62,759 bases of DNA. Origin: Echinostoma caproni. Taxonomy: Eukaryota; Platyhelminthes; Trematoda; Plagiorchiida; Echinostomatidae. Below the pieces are notes generated by a model. That model did not search any database. It saw only the letters and a list, made by a program, of their open reading frames with translations, and was not told the origin of the DNA. The DNA lies in the NCBI GenBank assembly GCA_900618425.1, contig UZAN01040205.1, positions 5,950-68,708 of the forward strand, written 5' to 3'. Below are positions 59,119 to 62,759 of the stretch, in pieces (within the stretch, counting starts at the first letter, position 1; each line of letters opens with the position of its first letter). Made by a program: the position numbers and the translations under genes.

Positions 59119-60361
59119 ACCGCAATCCTTCGAGGTTCACTGTCACTGGATAGAAAACGGATGCCCGGTGAAGGTAGTGCAATTTTCGTCAATCGGGAAA
59201 ATCTCCAACCAAGGTAGTGTTCCGACAGAAATGAGGCTTGCCGGGATCCATGATGAGCACACGAGAAACCGAAAATGTCATATTTCTAACTCAGGCATAA
59301 ACTGTTAAGCAGCTGGAAACATACCATGACAACAACTCGACCGATAAAGAATCATGGTCATGAAATCATGAAATAAGGAAACCTTTCTCTAGAAAACCTC
59401 ATGTATTCAATTTCATATGCTCAACAAAATTTGGCCAAGGTGGTAACGAATGCACACGTTGCATGTTTTAAACCCGAACGTATCTAATCAGAAAACCAAA
59501 TACTTCACCACTTCGTTCCGATCGCACATGTGTTTTCCACTGATTACACGAGTGTTTTGAAACAGATTAATATATTTAACGTGTTAGACGTCAATCATCT
59601 CTGCGATCTTTTGAAAAAGAATCCAACCTGCCCGGCTGCACAAAGGAACGCTCAATATCGAGGAAACTTCTCCGAACGAACATCCGTATTGCAGCAATTG
59701 AATTCCTCTCAGATCGATAGCATCATTATCTCGAAAGGCTGATTATTCATCCCATGGGACACAATGCGAATTTCATCGAACCCAATTGCCCGCAGTATGT
59801 GACATACTTCCCAAAGAGAGGGTTCAAGTTTTTTCAGGTGAAATGTGCATCGGTGAAGCCGACCGCAAGATCTGGTACAACAAGAGCCGATGCGCAGTCC
59901 AGGCTGTCAAGAGCTGTGTACAAAGTTGCTCACTTAATAAACGCCCTAGTCTGAAGTTTATTTTTCGTTCTTCAGCAACTGAAAGAGAGATAGAGATAAT
60001 TAAATTTGATCTTGCACATCGATATTTGGTTGCTTGTCAGATGTCCACAAAGTAAGTAGAAATACTGGCATAACAGTGAGACGAAATGCACTAAGCGAGA
60101 AGAAAGTAGCGAAAACATAGATGCGCGTGAATCGTGAAACCCGCATACCACACATCCTACAATCAATTTTTCCACCCAAAAAGAACAGAATTTTCGCAAA
60201 CCCTTCAGGTGAACTCCCGAGATATTTTCGTTACTGGACAATCAGGCACTGGTTTAACAAACACACCGAAAGGACGACAATCCTATCTGAGAGGTACAAC
60301 TTCGTGCGTTTCACCAGTAAAACGAATTGTTATCCGTTCTACAATGCTCTCTAGTCTGTAG
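59119..60361 (+). other. Cluster of candidate exons on the plus strand
   Basis: Four short open segments each follow an acceptor-like site within 1.25 kb. (1) 59119-59213 after ttatttttacag reads PQSFEVHCHWIENGCPVKVV, with donors AAG/gtagtg after 59173 and again after 59213. (2) 59566-59742 after gtgttttgaaacag reads INIFNVLDVNHLCDLLKKNP and ends in a stop. (3) 59838-59954 after gttttttcag reads VKCASVKPTARSGTTRADAQ and ends in a stop. (4) 60209-60361 after acccttcag reads VNSRDIFVTGQSGTGLTNTP, with a GAGAG/gtacaa donor at about 60293. Segments 2 to 4 start in phase 0, and segment 1 can end in phase 0. Two of the CAG/GTGA junctions could instead be donors. No protein family is recognised, and the density may be coincidence. 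Confidence 0.2.
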
Positions 60362-62759
60362 GAAAACAATTTTAATCACTGTCACTAAGGTTATATCGAG
60401 GCGAAGTAATCAAATGTTTACAAGTTCTGTTCCGATTTTATGATTTCGTTGATGAAAATTAGGCATCAAAATAGCCACCGCACATTCTCGTAATCAGCAA
60501 ACCCAATATTTCTATGTTATCACAGTTCTGAATGTATCAGCTTGGGTACAACTATACAGATTTTGCAGATACAAATTATGCCCGTTTGGGATAATAATGT
60601 GGTGAAACCGAGGGAGGACGGAGAAACGTGTTTTGGAGAGCTATCTAATCAAAGGTTTGTTCATATAACCATGCTTGACCAAGGCAATATTTCGACATCT
60701 CAATAGCTTCATTAACCACTTTCCGGCGAGTAATAAGTAGGCCTTCATTCCTCAAATGCTTTTCATTATAACTCACTCACTGATTTTGTGTATTCCGTTC
60801 CTGTTCATAGACTACCTCCTAAGCCTGCGAAATACAGTTATAAATCATCCTTGTATCGTGTCCGATGCCTTATCGATTGCTTTAAGGCTCTGTCCTTTTT
60901 TCTAATTTGATGCAAACAAATCTAAAATTTTGGGTTCATATATTTAATTCAGGCGTAAGATGTGCATTTTGGAGAAGAAACGTGACAATGTCTGACCATC
61001 GTTTGTTCTTTTGAAGCCTACTGTGTAGGTAGAAGTGCCCTCGGTTGTCCTTTGTAAATTGATACATGAATGACTTCATAGATGAATAACCTGTTCATCC
61101 AGTTTGTTCTACCTATCAATTGGAAGATAAATTTCAGATCTTTTGTTTCTAACACCATCGGTTTGAGTGCTTACCTTAAAATATTTATTTCGGATTACCG
61201 AAGTGATTCAAATTAACAGCTTCTTATTCATGGATTCTAACACAGATTGAATAAAGATTTGTGATGACTTCCGCAAATACGAATGAATTGATTTTCAAAA
61301 GCTTTCTTGAAGTGGGTTGTTCCTCAACTCTCAAACCACGTGGTAGATGGTAAATCAGCAAGACAATATTTATTCTGAGCTGTAGATACCTCCTAAAAAG
61401 ATCAGTTGTTTATTGAAATCCGTAAGGTTAACCGACAGTGCAGTCAACTGAGTCATCAATAATCCACGAACTCAAACAAACCCTGATAGCTCCTATGTTA
61501 ACCATGGATTTGGATGAAACTTGTAAATATGAGACACAAAAATCTGATGATATCATGATTTGGAACATTTTCTCACAGGTTTCTCACTTTCCTGTATAGA
61601 ATGAGATAAGTTCGTTCAGTAAAAAGAGCCTGTCACACAAAATTATGGTTTACCTAGTTTTATGTTGATCTATGCGTAGGTCAATCTATCGGTACTAAAC
61701 GAGCAGTCAACAGAACGTTCTTGTTCCCGCTCTGTACACTTTGTGTCCATCCTTTCTGACATGTGAAAAAGCAATCCAGATGAAGACACTTTTTGGTTGC
61801 ATTCACATTCCAGTATTCAACATTTCCTCACATGTATTGTGCACAACCCACCTTTCCGCAGTATTTTCACGGAAAACCAATGAGCTATTTGTCCTTCGTA
61901 TGCATATAGATGTGTACGTTTAAATTCATGCTAGTTATCGTAAAACGAAATCATCTTTTCCAGTTTCATGAGTTGCGTGGCGTTAAAATAGTTGTCTGGT
62001 CTCTATTGGCAACCAAAACAAAGAATCATAATGGAGCACCAACACTGGGACGGGAGCTTTCAATTCATGAAACGCGTTGATGAATACAAAGGTTTGAGCA
62101 CCGTTCTACATCAAAAAGATCGATAAATGGAGAGAGTGACGGAGAGAGAAACAGGAGCAGGCTTTTCTACTCCCCACTTCTCATAGGAATGCTTGTCAGG
62201 ATCTCGTGTTCTCGGTGTGTGCACTGCAACTCACCAAACCCCTCAACAACCCCTTCAGAGAAAAAGCGCATCGTTTTTCTACTACTGTTGTTTCCACTCA
62301 ATGTGCGCAGTTGTTTCAGGTTCCTTGCTCACGGTTAAAATCTTCGATCAAACATTGAGCTATTAGACAACGAAGTATCCCGGAGAATAGGAACGGGACA
62401 GGGTAGACGATGTTCACAGTCTAGCGCTATTAGAAAATACACAATAATAAATCGCCTTTCCAAGAAAAGATAATCGTTGTCCACGCATAAAAAAGGCTGA
62501 ATCCCCCCTTTTTAAATGAGAAATGTGAATGGTTTTGACCATAGTGATTTCCTTTTAATGAACTCAGTTGAACTTCAGCAATTTTGGAGAGTAATTATGG
62601 ACTATTTGCTGTTGTTTGATGCTATCTGGAGCGTTTTAGAGTTATTTTTATTGTTACATTTTACTTGCATCTTTTTTTTGCAAACTTGGAGACACTGGGT
62701 TAAATTCAAGCCAAAATACTTGTCAAGATTCACTTACGAATACTTCGTACATGAACGGT
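60362..62759. other. Non-coding DNA, no gene recognised
   Basis: No open frame of protein-like character, tRNA-like unit or retroelement motif was found to the end of the window. Confidence 0.4.

Overview
The window reads as non-coding, repeat-laden DNA from an animal nuclear genome of fairly low GC. The repeat content points to a flatworm, most likely a digenean trematode. That inference rests mainly on tRNA-headed SINEs that carry a hammerhead ribozyme, the architecture of the Smalpha elements of Schistosoma, together with decayed Penelope-like elements (PLEs). No bacterial-type genes, operons, rRNA, CRISPR arrays or intact protein-coding genes are visible. Most long reading frames are chance, microsatellite-driven, or shadows of a decayed retroelement.

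Layout. At 3.5-3.9 kb there is a hairpin-shaped pair of hammerhead-SINE copies. At 5.6-5.8 kb there is a SINE without a ribozyme (family A). At 8.4-10.45 kb, minus strand, lies a nearly full-length but broken PLE: a reverse transcriptase with the YVDD motif still readable, followed by a GIY-YIG endonuclease. A remnant of a second PLE lies at 21.65-22.04 kb. A 380-base assembly gap at 26.3-26.7 kb has the same 30 bases on both sides, so it is probably a false gap. A decayed LINE lies at 30.15-31.42 kb, followed by a family A SINE. Further degraded hammerhead-SINE copies sit at 24.1, 36.6, 37.8 and 53.5 kb, and a third family A SINE at 48.3-48.5 kb. A 50-bp-stem hairpin lies at 39.57-39.70 kb and a tRNA-like SINE head at 40.44 kb. 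At 56.12-56.47 kb there is a head-to-head pair of hammerhead SINEs. The plus-strand copy has an apparently intact ribozyme: CTGATGA, a 5-bp stem II, GAAA and a GTC cleavage triplet.

Candidate exons. A few short open segments follow strong polypyrimidine-AG acceptors, for example at 44.3, 50.7, 26.9, 58.7 and 59.1-60.4 kb. They could be exons of a gene with long introns. I could not assign a family to any of them, and they are reported at low confidence.

How the parts relate. The main biology here is retroelement dynamics. PLEs and LINEs supply reverse transcriptase in trans, and SINEs depend on such enzymes. The ribozyme SINEs would self-cleave their transcripts. In two places the ribozyme SINEs are arranged as inverted pairs that could fold into long double-stranded RNA. 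Single ambiguous bases occur at 32845, 35767-35768, 37575, 50497 and 51542.
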